Source: Planctomycetota bacterium (GTDB taxonomy: Bacteria > Planctomycetota > UBA1135 > GCA-002686595). From it: DNA of 64,000 nucleotides. The first letter of the stretch is position 1, and each line of letters opens with the position of its first letter. The position numbers and the translations under genes are program-made. Shown one piece after another: positions 24,120 through 33,311 of this stretch. Location: assembly GCA_016779205.1 (NCBI GenBank), contig JADHOC010000014.1:1-64000 (forward strand), written 5' to 3'. The notes under the pieces were generated by a model. It was not told where the DNA came from, did not search any database, and saw nothing but the letters and a program-made list of their open reading frames with translations.

Positions 24120-24147
24120 TTGACCCTCGCCCTCTCTGTGGAACAAT
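24120..24147 (+). promoter_or_regulatory. Candidate promoter for the first giant lipoprotein
   Basis: TTGACC (24120-24125, 5 of 6), a 16-nt spacer and AACAAT (24142-24147, 4 of 6). It lies ~140 nt upstream of the ATG at 24286 and downstream of the hairpin cluster. Confidence 0.35.
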
Positions 24148-24285
24148 GTCGGCCCTGCGGCCTGCCTGAGGCAGTCCGCTCCCCAGGTCGCGCCACGGCC
24201 CCCACCGAGAAGGCGACTCCCTACCCCCCGTTGGGCCCTGCGCCCCCGACGCTCATGGAGTGCCGGGGCCTGCAGGCCCCTCCGA

Positions 24286-27200
24286 ATGAATGACGAATCG
24301 ATGCCGATGACCTTTCATCAGCCCCACAAATCGCCCCTGACCAGTCGAGCTCCCCGAGTGATGGCGGCGCTGCTCCTGGGCCTTGGCGCCTCGGCGTGCG
24401 GAGGCGGCTCAGCCGCAGAGACCAACCCTGGCGGTGGGCAAGGCGTCACAGGAGGGTCCTTCTACTTCACGGACCTGAACTCGGGCGGCGCGGCCACCGA
24501 GATCGGCCTCGTCTCCACTCGCTTCGGTCGCCTCGTGCAGCTGTTCGGACTCGACGAGAACGAAGTCCAGGTTCCCATGGGGAACGACTTCGTCGTGCCC
24601 CAGAGCCTGGTGTCCGATGAGGTGGACTTCCGGCTGAGTCTCAACGCGGTCACGGGGCAAGAGAACCTCACGGTCCTCCGGGACGTCACTACGCGGGAGG
24701 GCCTCGAAGAGTTCATCCTTCTCGTCCAGCAGGCGGGGGAGGGGCTCGACCTCATTCAGGTCCAGGACCTCGGCACATCGGGGGTGTTCTCGATGCTCCC
24801 CCGGAACGCAGCGGTGGTGCTGACGTTCAACGACCTGATCGATCCGGACACGATCAACCGCAACTCGATCCAGCTGGTCACGGGGCTTCCCCCGGCCGCA
24901 CCCTTCGAGGCACGCATCTTCCCGTCCGACTTCTACGGGGACATCGGTCCTGGCGGTCAGCTCTACCCGACGCGCGTGGTGATCGACCTGACCATCAGCG
25001 AGCTCGAGGCCTTCGCCTCGAACCCGCCGCTCGTCATCAACGGCATCGGTCTCCCCGCGAGCCTCGTGCTCAGCGAGGCCAACGGCCAGCTTCGGATCCC
25101 GACCCGGACCAACGCCGCCCAGGGCATCACCACGGTGATCTCCAACCTGACGGACCATCAGCTCGGCACGAGCAACAACGGTCCGGTGGACCTGTCCTCC
25201 TCGACGCGTCCGGTCACCCGAGCGTTCCGGACCGGCGGGCGCCCCGACCTCATCTCCGATCCGTCCAACGGCTTCCTGCGCGACGAGGTCCCGCCGGTGG
25301 TCGTCGGGTCCACGCCCATCGATGTGCCGCTGGCGCCGACCCAGGTCGGCGGAGCCGAGAGCACGTCCTTCGTGATCCCACAGCTGGTCTTCCAGTCCTC
25401 CCTCTGCTCCTCGCCGCCCCAGGCCGGCGATGTGATCGATCAGTCCGGCGTCTTCGCCCAGGTCGCCGTGGACGCGGCGCCCCCGATCGCCGGCGTGGTC
25501 AACAACGTCCAGGTCCAGCTGCTCAGCTACCCCTCCGCCTGGAGCGGCCCCGGGGACTGGGAGCTCTTCGGAGCGCTCCCCGCCACCTACCAGACGGCCT
25601 TCGACCCCCTGGCGGACGCCCAGCGCCCTCAGTGCTACACGCAGGTCCTGCCCCAGGCCGCCGGCTTCCCCGAGGATCCCGGCCTCGGCATCTCGACCGG
25701 CGCCCGGATGACCCTGCGCTTCAGCGAGCCCATGGACCCGCTGTCGCTCACCGCCTTCGACTCCCTCACCCTGACCCGTCAGCCGATCCCGTCCATCGGC
25801 AACCTGCCCACTTCGGACTACGTCGTCGGCAGCGTCGGGCAGTCAGCCGATCTGCGCCGGGTCACCTTCGTGCCCGGCCAGCCCCTGGCCCACGAGCAGG
25901 GGGTGACGGAGAGCTACTTCCTGACCCTCGCGAACGAGGAGGACGACTTCCCGCCGCGGGACCTCGCCGGAAACATCGTCGAGACCGTCCCCGCGATTGA
26001 CATGCGGGTCGCCCCCGACCAGGCGAGTCAGCTCACGGGCGGCCGCGTGAGCCGCTTCACCTCGATCGATGAGGAGCCTCCCTTCGGCAACAAGCCGGAG
26101 TGGGGCGGGCAGTTCCTCGTGGACAGCGGCCGACAGCTCATCCGGCCCCGCCCGGTCATCCGGAGCTTCGTCGCCGTCAACGAGAGTCAGGCGATCGTCC
26201 AGCAGATGACCCAATTCCCCCAGGGAGTCGTCACGCCGCTCTCGAACTTCGGTTCGAAGATGCAGACCCTCTGGCGCTACTGCGACTGCGGCTTCTCGCT
26301 GACGGACCCGCAGAACGCGAACATCGACGTTGAGGGCCTGAACTGGCAGCCCTCGGGCGGCGTGATCACGCCGGACGCGTTCTCGCAGTTCGAGATCCAG
26401 CTGTCCCACTGCCGCTACGCCCCGGACGAGATCATCGACCCCTCGAGTCTCTTCCCGCAGTTCCAGAACTCGGGCCTCCGGACCCAGTACGACAGCAACG
26501 TGCTGCCCGGCGCGCCCCGCACGACGGTGCACCCGCGCGAGCGCGGCTACACCGTGGACTCGGGCAACCTCTTCACCACGCCCACAGGCGCGACCCTCCT
26601 GCCGTTCCCGATGAACCGCGGGATCGCTCCCGAGGACTACACCTACTACACCTGGCGCGACACCACGATCCGTGATCGCGCCGGCATCTCGAACGGGGGG
26701 GTGGAGCCGCAGGCTTACCTGCTCGCGCTGGGTATCGACTCGCCGCTCGTCCCGTTCTACCGGCCGGGTCAGGTCCAGACCGTGGGGCTCCCGCTCCTGA
26801 TGGACTTCTCGACCTACCCGGACCCCGAGGCCATTGGCCTCAACGCCTGGGTGCTCGCGCTGGCGGTCAACTCCTCCTCGCGGCCGTACTTCCGGGCCTT
26901 CAGCACCGGCGGCGTGAACCAGTCGGGCACGACGGTCTTCGTTAACCCGGACTCCCAGAGCATCGCCAACGGTGGCTTCAACCCCGGTTCCCTCCCGAAC
27001 CCCGGGGCGCCCACCTTCGGACGGGACAACTCCGTGCACCTGGGTGGTATCGACTACATCACGCGGGTGAGCCAGGTTCACTCGCTCTGGTACGAGTCCA
27101 TCATTCCCTCGGAGGCCAGCTTCTCGACCCGGGTCTACAACCCCCCGACCCTCGAGCCGAGCCCCGACGCCCAGCCTCCGGGCACCGAGATCGTCGCGAA

Positions 27201-27564
27201 CTTCCGCGGCGCCCAGTCATTCACCTACGACAACAGCGGCCTCTACCGTGTCGACAACGACGCGGACGATGGAGGCCTCGGCAACGGCATCATCGACTAC
27301 ACCGAGGACGCCTTCTCGCTCGACCTGTACGGCGACTACTACAACGAGGTGGACACCGCCGCGATCGGCGGGTCGATCAACCACGACACCAACGCGATGA
27401 ACCCTGGAATCAGCTTCCTCGGGGCGACGGATGATTGGAAGAGCGACGTGAACGAGATCGACAACGCTCGCTTCTACCAGGTTCGGCTGACCTTCATCGG
27501 GAACCCGGTGACGGCGCAGACCCCCGAACTGTCCGCCTTCGCCATGACCTGGGCCCAGGAATAG
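24286..27564 (+). CDS. Giant lipoprotein with SbsA-type Ig-like domains (A)
   Basis: 1092 aa. The N-terminus carries a lipoprotein signal (VMAALLLGLGASAC followed by a Gly/Ser-rich tether), so it is probably anchored in the outer membrane. Two stretches match Big_5/SbsA-type Ig-like domains: VVLTFNDLIDPDTINRNSIQ (~residue 175) and MTLRFSEPMDPLSLTAFDS (~residue 475). The rest is beta-rich, low in Cys and Lys, without visible catalytic motifs. It ends with a hydrophobic strand pattern (LSAFAMTWAQE) shared in spirit with three neighbouring lipoproteins. Start could be ATG 24286 or 24301. Function unknown. Confidence 0.8.
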   Translation: MNDESMPMTFHQPHKSPLTSRAPRVMAALLLGLGASACGGGSAAETNPGGGQGVTGGSFYFTDLNSGGAATEIGLVSTRFGRLVQLFGLDENEVQVPMGNDFVVPQSLVSDEVDFRLSLNAVTGQENLTVLRDVTTREGLEEFILLVQQAGEGLDLIQVQDLGTSGVFSMLPRNAAVVLTFNDLIDPDTINRNSIQLVTGLPPAAPFEARIFPSDFYGDIGPGGQLYPTRVVIDLTISELEAFASNPPLVINGIGLPASLVLSEANGQLRIPTRTNAAQGITTVISNLTDHQLGTSNNGPVDLSSSTRPVTRAFRTGGRPDLISDPSNGFLRDEVPPVVVGSTPIDVPLAPTQVGGAESTSFVIPQLVFQSSLCSSPPQAGDVIDQSGVFAQVAVDAAPPIAGVVNNVQVQLLSYPSAWSGPGDWELFGALPATYQTAFDPLADAQRPQCYTQVLPQAAGFPEDPGLGISTGARMTLRFSEPMDPLSLTAFDSLTLTRQPIPSIGNLPTSDYVVGSVGQSADLRRVTFVPGQPLAHEQGVTESYFLTLANEEDDFPPRDLAGNIVETVPAIDMRVAPDQASQLTGGRVSRFTSIDEEPPFGNKPEWGGQFLVDSGRQLIRPRPVIRSFVAVNESQAIVQQMTQFPQGVVTPLSNFGSKMQTLWRYCDCGFSLTDPQNANIDVEGLNWQPSGGVITPDAFSQFEIQLSHCRYAPDEIIDPSSLFPQFQNSGLRTQYDSNVLPGAPRTTVHPRERGYTVDSGNLFTTPTGATLLPFPMNRGIAPEDYTYYTWRDTTIRDRAGISNGGVEPQAYLLALGIDSPLVPFYRPGQVQTVGLPLLMDFSTYPDPEAIGLNAWVLALAVNSSSRPYFRAFSTGGVNQSGTTVFVNPDSQSIANGGFNPGSLPNPGAPTFGRDNSVHLGGIDYITRVSQVHSLWYESIIPSEASFSTRVYNPPTLEPSPDAQPPGTEIVANFRGAQSFTYDNSGLYRVDNDADDGGLGNGIIDYTEDAFSLDLYGDYYNEVDTAAIGGSINHDTNAMNPGISFLGATDDWKSDVNEIDNARFYQVRLTFIGNPVTAQTPELSAFAMTWAQE

Positions 27565-27712
27565 GCCCCGCCACGCGACCACGACCTCGCTCGCGCGGAC
27601 TCCGCCGAGCGCCAAGCCCCCAACTCGACGTCCACTCGCGGCGCTCTCCTCGCCGCCACACGCGACTGCAACCTCCCGCATGTTCAACACCCCCCAAGCG
27701 AACATCACCACC

Positions 27713-30700
27713 ATGCCGCGACTGCAACGACGCCTTCAGACCCTCCTGGCTGCCTCCCTCGGCGCCCTCACCCTGGTCGCCTGTAGTGGCAGCGGCAGCG
27801 ACTCCGGGGGTGGTGCTGGCACCAACCCCGGCTCCAGCTTTGCCGTCGTCAGCTCGAACGTGCTGAACGGGTCCATCTGGCAGCTCAACCGGGCGATCGA
27901 CGTCGAGTTCAACGAGGACGTCGACTTCTCGACCGTCTCCCTGAGCACGATCCAGATCATCGACTCCCAGGGAGGCCCGGCGATCGGCTCGTTCACCGCG
28001 GCTGGTCCTCGGACCGTCCGGTTCCAGCCGGTCTGCCCGACGAACAACGACAACTCCAACGGAGGACTCAAGCAGGGGCTGGAATACAGCCTGCGCGTCA
28101 TCTCCGACCCGGCGGGTGTCACGGTCCTCAGCACCTCCGGGGCCACCCTCGGCACGGGGCTGAACATCTCGTTCTCCACGCCGGAGTCCACGGACCCGCT
28201 GGTGCTGTTCGTCGACGTGGTCGCCGGGCCGCCGCAGGTTCGCGTGCGCGGCCTCAACGGTGAGCCCCTCGACTCGCTCAACGCGTCGGCCGTGGAGTTC
28301 GGCGACGGGACGGAGGAGTACTTCGCCTTCGATCCGCTGACCCAGCTCGGCGGAATCAGCGGCGAGGTCCCGCTCAACCTGTACAGCGACGTCACCCAGC
28401 AGTTCTCGGTCGTCCTCCGGTTCAACCAGCCGGTGTTCGCGGGAACCACCAACGTGAACTCGCAGCTGATCGAGATGCAGTACAGCTACAACGAGGTCAA
28501 CTGGTCCCGCGTTCCCTCGACCGTCGCGCTCATCGACAACTGCACCCAGTCCGGTTCGTCCCTCCGCGTGACGCCGGGGGGCGTCGTGCCCCAGGGAGCG
28601 TTCCTCCGCGTGATCGTGCGCGAGGGCTTCCAGGACCTGACCGGAGACAGCGTCCAGGCCACCCAGACCAGCTTCGCGCGGATGAACTCCACGCTCGCCA
28701 ACCCCGGCGGTGATCCGGGGACGGAGGACGACGGGAGCGATGAGATCCTCGAGACCTTCACCCTGAACGGCGCCAGCGCCGGCTCGCTCGAGGACACGGC
28801 CATCGCCTCGGCCCTCCCGCGGGCGAACTGGTCCACGGCCTCCAACGAAGGGGTCCTGGCCGCGTCCTTCGACTTCGACGGCACCGGCGGGCCGGGCGGC
28901 GACTTCGACTGGTACATCCGGACGGGCGAGACGATCTTCCTCAACACCTCCGGCGACCAGATCGTTGGCGGCCCGAACGGCGAGCCGTTCTTCACCCAGC
29001 CGGTCTTCAACGGCGTCGTCGACGTCAACGACCTCGTGGTAGAGGCCGGCGGGCGACTGGTGATCCAGGGCCCGAACACCTGCACGATCCTCGCCACCGG
29101 CAGCGTCACCATCCGTGGTGAGGTCTCGCTGGACGGCGGCGACAACGCGGGCGTGGGTACGCTGAACACCACGAACCAGCCCGAGGAGGGCGCGGAAGGC
29201 CAGGCCGGCGGTGGCGCTGGCGGTGCGGCCTCGTTCCTGACCTCCCAGTCGACGCCCAGGGGCGGCGCGGGTGAGGGAGCCTTCGGTATCCCCGGCCTCG
29301 GTGGTGGGGGTGGTGAGACCACCTACGCGCCTCCCGGGACGTGTTCCATCGAGAACCGTCGCGGCGCCGGCGGCGGTGGCGGCGTGACCGGCAAGGACAT
29401 CCGCTTCAACGTCACCACCGGTTCGCCCACGGGTCTCATCCGCTGCCAGACCCTCGTGGGTATGGACGCTGAGCCCGGCTTCACGGGCTGCCCCGACTCC
29501 ACCGGCGCCGTCTCCGGCTCCGGTCCTGCGGAGGGTGGCACCCTCGCCCCCTCGCCGTTCTCGGACGAGCGGGACGACAACGACTTCCTCGGCACGCTGC
29601 TGACCTCCAGCGGCGAGCAGATCCTCGGGGAGCTGACCGGCGTCATCGCCGGCTCGGGCGGCGGCGGCGGCGGTGACGCCTCCCGCACGGCGACGTTCCC
29701 CCAGAGCCCCTTCAACCCCACGGGTGATGAGAAGGGCTCCGGCGGCGGCGGCGGCGCCGGCGGCCTCCTCGTGCTGGCCATCGGCAACATCGAGCTCCTC
29801 GGCGACGGAGAGCTCTCCGCCAACGGCGGTGACGGTGGAGGCGGTGAGAACACCATCTTCTTCGACCGGATCGGCGGCGGTTCCGGCGGCGGCTCCGGTG
29901 GACACATCGTCCTCTCGAGCGCTGGCGCGATCATCATCGAGTCCGAGGCGACGGCGTCCTCGGTCGGCAACTTCTACAGCGATGACGGCAACGTCCCCGT
30001 GCACCAGACGCGCCCGCTTCGTGCGCTCGGTGGTCAGGGCGGCTGCGGCAAGGACAGCCGCTGCGGTGCCAACGAGAACGGCTCGACCCAGTGGCGCTCC
30101 GACGCCATCCCGATCGCCCACTTCGAGGGCAACGTCACGATCCCGCCGCAGAACCAGAACATCTGGCTCCAGTGCAACGCGATCGACGCGTGCGCCACGA
30201 TCCAGCCCCCCGAGGGCACGGTGATCGGCGGCGGCGGCGACGGCGGCCCGGGCATCATCCAGTTGCACGTGTCCGACCCGGCCACCCAGCTTCAGTTCCC
30301 GAACGCGACTGGCGTCTACGGTGTCAACCTCGACCCGACCCGCTCGATGGTGCCCCCGCCCATCGGCTGGACGAGCCCGACGGCGCCGGCGGACGTGCTC
30401 ATCCCGTTCTTCAGCGCCCGTTCCGAGGCCTTCTCGGTCTGGATTCCGCTGGGTCTCGCTCGCCTCAACCCGGGCGGAGCGTCGGAGCAGGTTGAACTGC
30501 TCTTCGACGGCACCGACCCCGCTGACGGCTCTGTGGGCCGCGTGGGCACCGTGGCGGCCGAGCTTCCGGCGATCTTCAGCTTCACCCCGATCCCTGACGA
30601 CACCGGCGGCGCGCTGCCGTCGGTGGACGGGGCGACGGCGACGTTCACCTTCCCGGGCGCTGGCTTCGACGAGATCTACAAGCTGAACCCGGCGCTGACG

Positions 30701-31192
30701 CGCGAGTTCGCGGTCCGGATCCGTGACGGCGCCGGTCCGGCGTTCTCCGAGTTCATCGTCCAGTCCGGCGAGTACGACCAGGCCGGCGACGCCCTGTCGC
30801 TCGTGGTGGACCCCCGCGGTACCGAGTTGGAAGACACGCTCGTGGCCCTGGGAGTCGGCAACGGCACGGTCGAGGTCGAGGTGGTCCCGTTCTTCTATCG
30901 CCTCCGCACCGGCGGGGTCGAGGATGCGTTCCCGCTGAACACCTCGGTGGAGCTCTCCTTCGACGCGACGATCGAGAACCCGCTCACGGGTGAGCCGAGC
31001 GCGCTGCCCGGCGACTCGTTCAGCGGTGGCGATCTCTCGGCCTTCGCGACCGATATCTCGGCGCTGAACGCCGCGGACTGGGGCTTCATCCGGTTCAAGG
31101 CGGTCTTCAACCTGGACGTGGACAACTCGGGTGTTGACCTCGCCGGCCCGCGGCCGGGGCTCGACTACCTCAGGATCCAGTACAAGTTCTGA
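27713..31192 (+). CDS. Giant glycine-rich lipoprotein with SbsA-type Ig-like domains (B)
   Basis: 1159 aa from ATG 27713; an in-frame ATG at 27680 adds 11 residues. Lipobox LTLVAC. Early SbsA-like Ig region (IDVEFNEDVDFSTVSLSTIQ), a second with VVLRFNQPVFAGTTNV, then strands such as LVIQGPNTCTILATGSVTIR that look like a beta-solenoid. Residues ~490-800 contain very Gly-rich turns (GAGGGGGV, GSGGGGGGD, GSGGGGGAGG) alternating with hydrophobic strands. Ends in a beta-sandwich-like module (PGLDYLRIQYKF). Same architecture as the protein at 42685. No enzymatic motif seen; likely a surface or secreted structural/adhesive protein. Confidence 0.8.
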   Translation: MPRLQRRLQTLLAASLGALTLVACSGSGSDSGGGAGTNPGSSFAVVSSNVLNGSIWQLNRAIDVEFNEDVDFSTVSLSTIQIIDSQGGPAIGSFTAAGPRTVRFQPVCPTNNDNSNGGLKQGLEYSLRVISDPAGVTVLSTSGATLGTGLNISFSTPESTDPLVLFVDVVAGPPQVRVRGLNGEPLDSLNASAVEFGDGTEEYFAFDPLTQLGGISGEVPLNLYSDVTQQFSVVLRFNQPVFAGTTNVNSQLIEMQYSYNEVNWSRVPSTVALIDNCTQSGSSLRVTPGGVVPQGAFLRVIVREGFQDLTGDSVQATQTSFARMNSTLANPGGDPGTEDDGSDEILETFTLNGASAGSLEDTAIASALPRANWSTASNEGVLAASFDFDGTGGPGGDFDWYIRTGETIFLNTSGDQIVGGPNGEPFFTQPVFNGVVDVNDLVVEAGGRLVIQGPNTCTILATGSVTIRGEVSLDGGDNAGVGTLNTTNQPEEGAEGQAGGGAGGAASFLTSQSTPRGGAGEGAFGIPGLGGGGGETTYAPPGTCSIENRRGAGGGGGVTGKDIRFNVTTGSPTGLIRCQTLVGMDAEPGFTGCPDSTGAVSGSGPAEGGTLAPSPFSDERDDNDFLGTLLTSSGEQILGELTGVIAGSGGGGGGDASRTATFPQSPFNPTGDEKGSGGGGGAGGLLVLAIGNIELLGDGELSANGGDGGGGENTIFFDRIGGGSGGGSGGHIVLSSAGAIIIESEATASSVGNFYSDDGNVPVHQTRPLRALGGQGGCGKDSRCGANENGSTQWRSDAIPIAHFEGNVTIPPQNQNIWLQCNAIDACATIQPPEGTVIGGGGDGGPGIIQLHVSDPATQLQFPNATGVYGVNLDPTRSMVPPPIGWTSPTAPADVLIPFFSARSEAFSVWIPLGLARLNPGGASEQVELLFDGTDPADGSVGRVGTVAAELPAIFSFTPIPDDTGGALPSVDGATATFTFPGAGFDEIYKLNPALTREFAVRIRDGAGPAFSEFIVQSGEYDQAGDALSLVVDPRGTELEDTLVALGVGNGTVEVEVVPFFYRLRTGGVEDAFPLNTSVELSFDATIENPLTGEPSALPGDSFSGGDLSAFATDISALNAADWGFIRFKAVFNLDVDNSGVDLAGPRPGLDYLRIQYKF

Positions 31193-31218
31193 TCCTCCCG
31201 TCCGGCACTTAGTGCACC

Positions 31219-31254
31219 GAGGCCCGCTGATCGCGCTTGCGATCAGCGGGCCTC
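31219..31254 (+). terminator. Perfect hairpin terminator after lipoprotein B
   Basis: A 16-bp perfect inverted repeat (arms 31219-31234 and 31239-31254) with a GCTT loop, 26 nt after the stop. It ends only 17 nt before the ATG of the next gene, so it could also occlude that gene's ribosome binding site when formed in read-through transcripts. Confidence 0.75.
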
Positions 31255-31271
31255 ATCCGTTTGATCCAACC

Positions 31272-33311
31272 ATGCGCCTCGACCAGAGCACAGGCCGGCC
31301 CCGGCGGCCGCGCGGAATCCTGTCCGCCCTGTGGTCCCGTGCACGGCCCCGCGTGACCCGGCTCCTGGCGCCCGGTCTCGGTTGGCTCGGCCTCGCGCTC
31401 CTGGCCCTCGTGCCAGGATGCAGCCCCTCTGACGCGGATGGCGGCCGCCTCGGGCTCGAGTCGACCTTCCCCGCGAGCGACGGCTCGCCACTCCTCCTGA
31501 ACGACGCGATCCGGCTGACCTTCAGCGAGCCGGTGGACCCGACCTCGGTGACGCGCGAATCGGCGAGGCTCGTGAATCGACGCACGGGGGTCGAGGCCCA
31601 GGGGGACTGGCAGGTGGATGGGCGCCTTGTTCTCTTTCGACCGGCGGGGGTCCGTAACGCGGCGCTCTCGGACGGCGGCTTCAGTCCGGGGCAGACCTAC
31701 CGTCTGACGCTCACGGGATTCCCGTTCCTCGGCGCGATCCGATCCACGGGCGGAGCGTCGCTCGAGCGCTCGACGTCGCTGGACTATCGGGTGGTGTCGG
31801 TGGAGGGAGTCGCGAGCCCCGGTGATGAGGGGGCGGCCGTGCTCCGGGACGCCTCGCCCGGGCGAGCGGAGGTCCTGCGGGTCGCTGCGGGGGATCCAGG
31901 GTCGGCGGACACGTTGCCCCTGCCCTGGGACGAGGCGCTGGTGCTCTCCTGCGCCGAGCCCGTTGATCCAAGGTCCATCCGCCCCACGGACTACGAGTTC
32001 CGCCTGGCCCTGGGACCTGAAGGCAGCTCCCTTCCGGATCCGTCCGCCGCTCCGCTCACGGCCACGCTCGATGTCGCCAAGATCGAGCTGGTGGCGAACG
32101 AGGGGGAGAGCGGGCTGACTCGGGACGGGAGCGGGGTGGCGGGTGCGCGGCTCCGGTTCTATCCACGGACCCCGTTCCCCGTCGCCAACGGTCGCGGCCC
32201 TGTGCTCTTCGAGCTGCACCTGAAGGGTGCCCCTGGCGGCGGTATCCGTGACTTCTCTGGGGCCGCGGTGGGGCGGCGCCAGCGACCGATCCGCTTCACG
32301 GTCGCGCGGGAGGATCTCCGCTCCCCGGAGGGGGACGACAGCTACACCTTCGACTTCGTGGACGACCTCGACTTCGTGCCGGTGCTCGACCGGGGGAGCG
32401 ACGGGACGGCGCGATGGGTCGGGAACGGCAGGGTCGACATCCGCTTCCCGGCGGCGGCGGGGGATGGCCGATCGGGAGAGATCGTCCTGGGCGAGACGGA
32501 GGCGGGCAAGGACACCCAGGCGACCGGGCTCTCGATCCCGGCCGGGACGACCACCCAGCTGACAGGGGAGGGGCTGGTGGTGCTGAGGGCCCAGGGACGC
32601 ATCAACCTCGAGGGGGACCTGACCCGGCGAGCCGCCGCTGACCCGGCGCCCGCGATGTGGGACTCCTCGAAGCTGATCCTGCCCGATGGCGACGCCGAGT
32701 CGCTCTCCAACTGGCTCGAGCGGGCCGCAGCGCTCGACCACCCGTGGACCGTGATCGTCGCCGGGGGGGATCTGGTGGTGAGCGGTGACATCGACGTGGA
32801 CACCCCGCTGCTGCTGGTGGCGGGCGGACGGATCCGAGGGACGGGGAGGCCGAAGGCTGCCGACGGTCAACTCTGGCTCCTGGGCGAAGGCGGGGGCTTC
32901 GAGCTTCCCCACCAGCACAACCCCAATGCGAGCCCCATCGTCGTGCCGCCGCTGATCATCGACGAGCCGCTGCACAACCCGCTGGCCCGCCCGCTCACCT
33001 TCGTCGCCCTGTCGTCACCGGTCCCCAAGGGACAGCGGCCCCGCTTCTGGCAGGAGGCCGAGGTCCTCGGCGACCGTGGAGCCCGCGGGGACTACCGCGT
33101 CCAGTTCCTCCGGGCGGACATCCTCCAGGGCGGAGAGGAGGGGCTCGCGAGGGCGGCGCGCTTCGACCAGCCGGGGCTCGTGCTCGATCCGAACTCAGGT
33201 GGGGGAGCCCCGGTCCGAATGCGGGTCGAGCTCGTCGTCTATCCCCACCGCGGGACCTGGGATCCTCCCTTCGTGGATCGCGTTGACCTGGCCTGGAGCC
33301 CTGAACGATGA
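31272..33311 (+). CDS. Lipoprotein with SbsA-type Ig-like domains (C)
   Basis: 679 aa from ATG 31272. The frame is open further upstream to 31131, but that would overlap the preceding gene and its terminator. A basic N-terminus and hydrophobic stretch (LGLALLALVPGC) form a lipoprotein signal. Ig-like sequence IRLTFSEPVDPTSVTRESAR is clear, with a second copy (LVLSCAEPVDPRSIRPTDY). The middle holds short solenoid-like strands (LVVLRAQGRINLEGDL; LVVSGDIDVDTPLLLVAGG). It ends FVDRVDLAWSPER. It overlaps the prepilin peptidase start by 4 bp (ATGA), so the two are cotranslated. Confidence 0.8.
   Translation: MRLDQSTGRPRRPRGILSALWSRARPRVTRLLAPGLGWLGLALLALVPGCSPSDADGGRLGLESTFPASDGSPLLLNDAIRLTFSEPVDPTSVTRESARLVNRRTGVEAQGDWQVDGRLVLFRPAGVRNAALSDGGFSPGQTYRLTLTGFPFLGAIRSTGGASLERSTSLDYRVVSVEGVASPGDEGAAVLRDASPGRAEVLRVAAGDPGSADTLPLPWDEALVLSCAEPVDPRSIRPTDYEFRLALGPEGSSLPDPSAAPLTATLDVAKIELVANEGESGLTRDGSGVAGARLRFYPRTPFPVANGRGPVLFELHLKGAPGGGIRDFSGAAVGRRQRPIRFTVAREDLRSPEGDDSYTFDFVDDLDFVPVLDRGSDGTARWVGNGRVDIRFPAAAGDGRSGEIVLGETEAGKDTQATGLSIPAGTTTQLTGEGLVVLRAQGRINLEGDLTRRAAADPAPAMWDSSKLILPDGDAESLSNWLERAAALDHPWTVIVAGGDLVVSGDIDVDTPLLLVAGGRIRGTGRPKAADGQLWLLGEGGGFELPHQHNPNASPIVVPPLIIDEPLHNPLARPLTFVALSSPVPKGQRPRFWQEAEVLGDRGARGDYRVQFLRADILQGGEEGLARAARFDQPGLVLDPNSGGGAPVRMRVELVVYPHRGTWDPPFVDRVDLAWSPER

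Larger units (their letters stand above)
23772..24285. other. Gene-free region with hairpins before the first giant lipoprotein
   Basis: 514 bp with no credible gene. The first ~230 bp are GC-rich without obvious structure. From 24003 there are three interacting inverted repeats, followed by a possible promoter at 24120-24147. The final ~130 bp would form the leader of the lipoprotein mRNA. Confidence 0.5.

Noticed and set aside
27494..30268. 924-codon open frame on the minus strand opposite giant lipoprotein B
   Set aside because: High-GC third-position bias keeps the opposite frame free of stops. The translation is Ala/Gly/Arg/Val-rich with no domain, while the + strand frame has a signal peptide and Ig-like domains.
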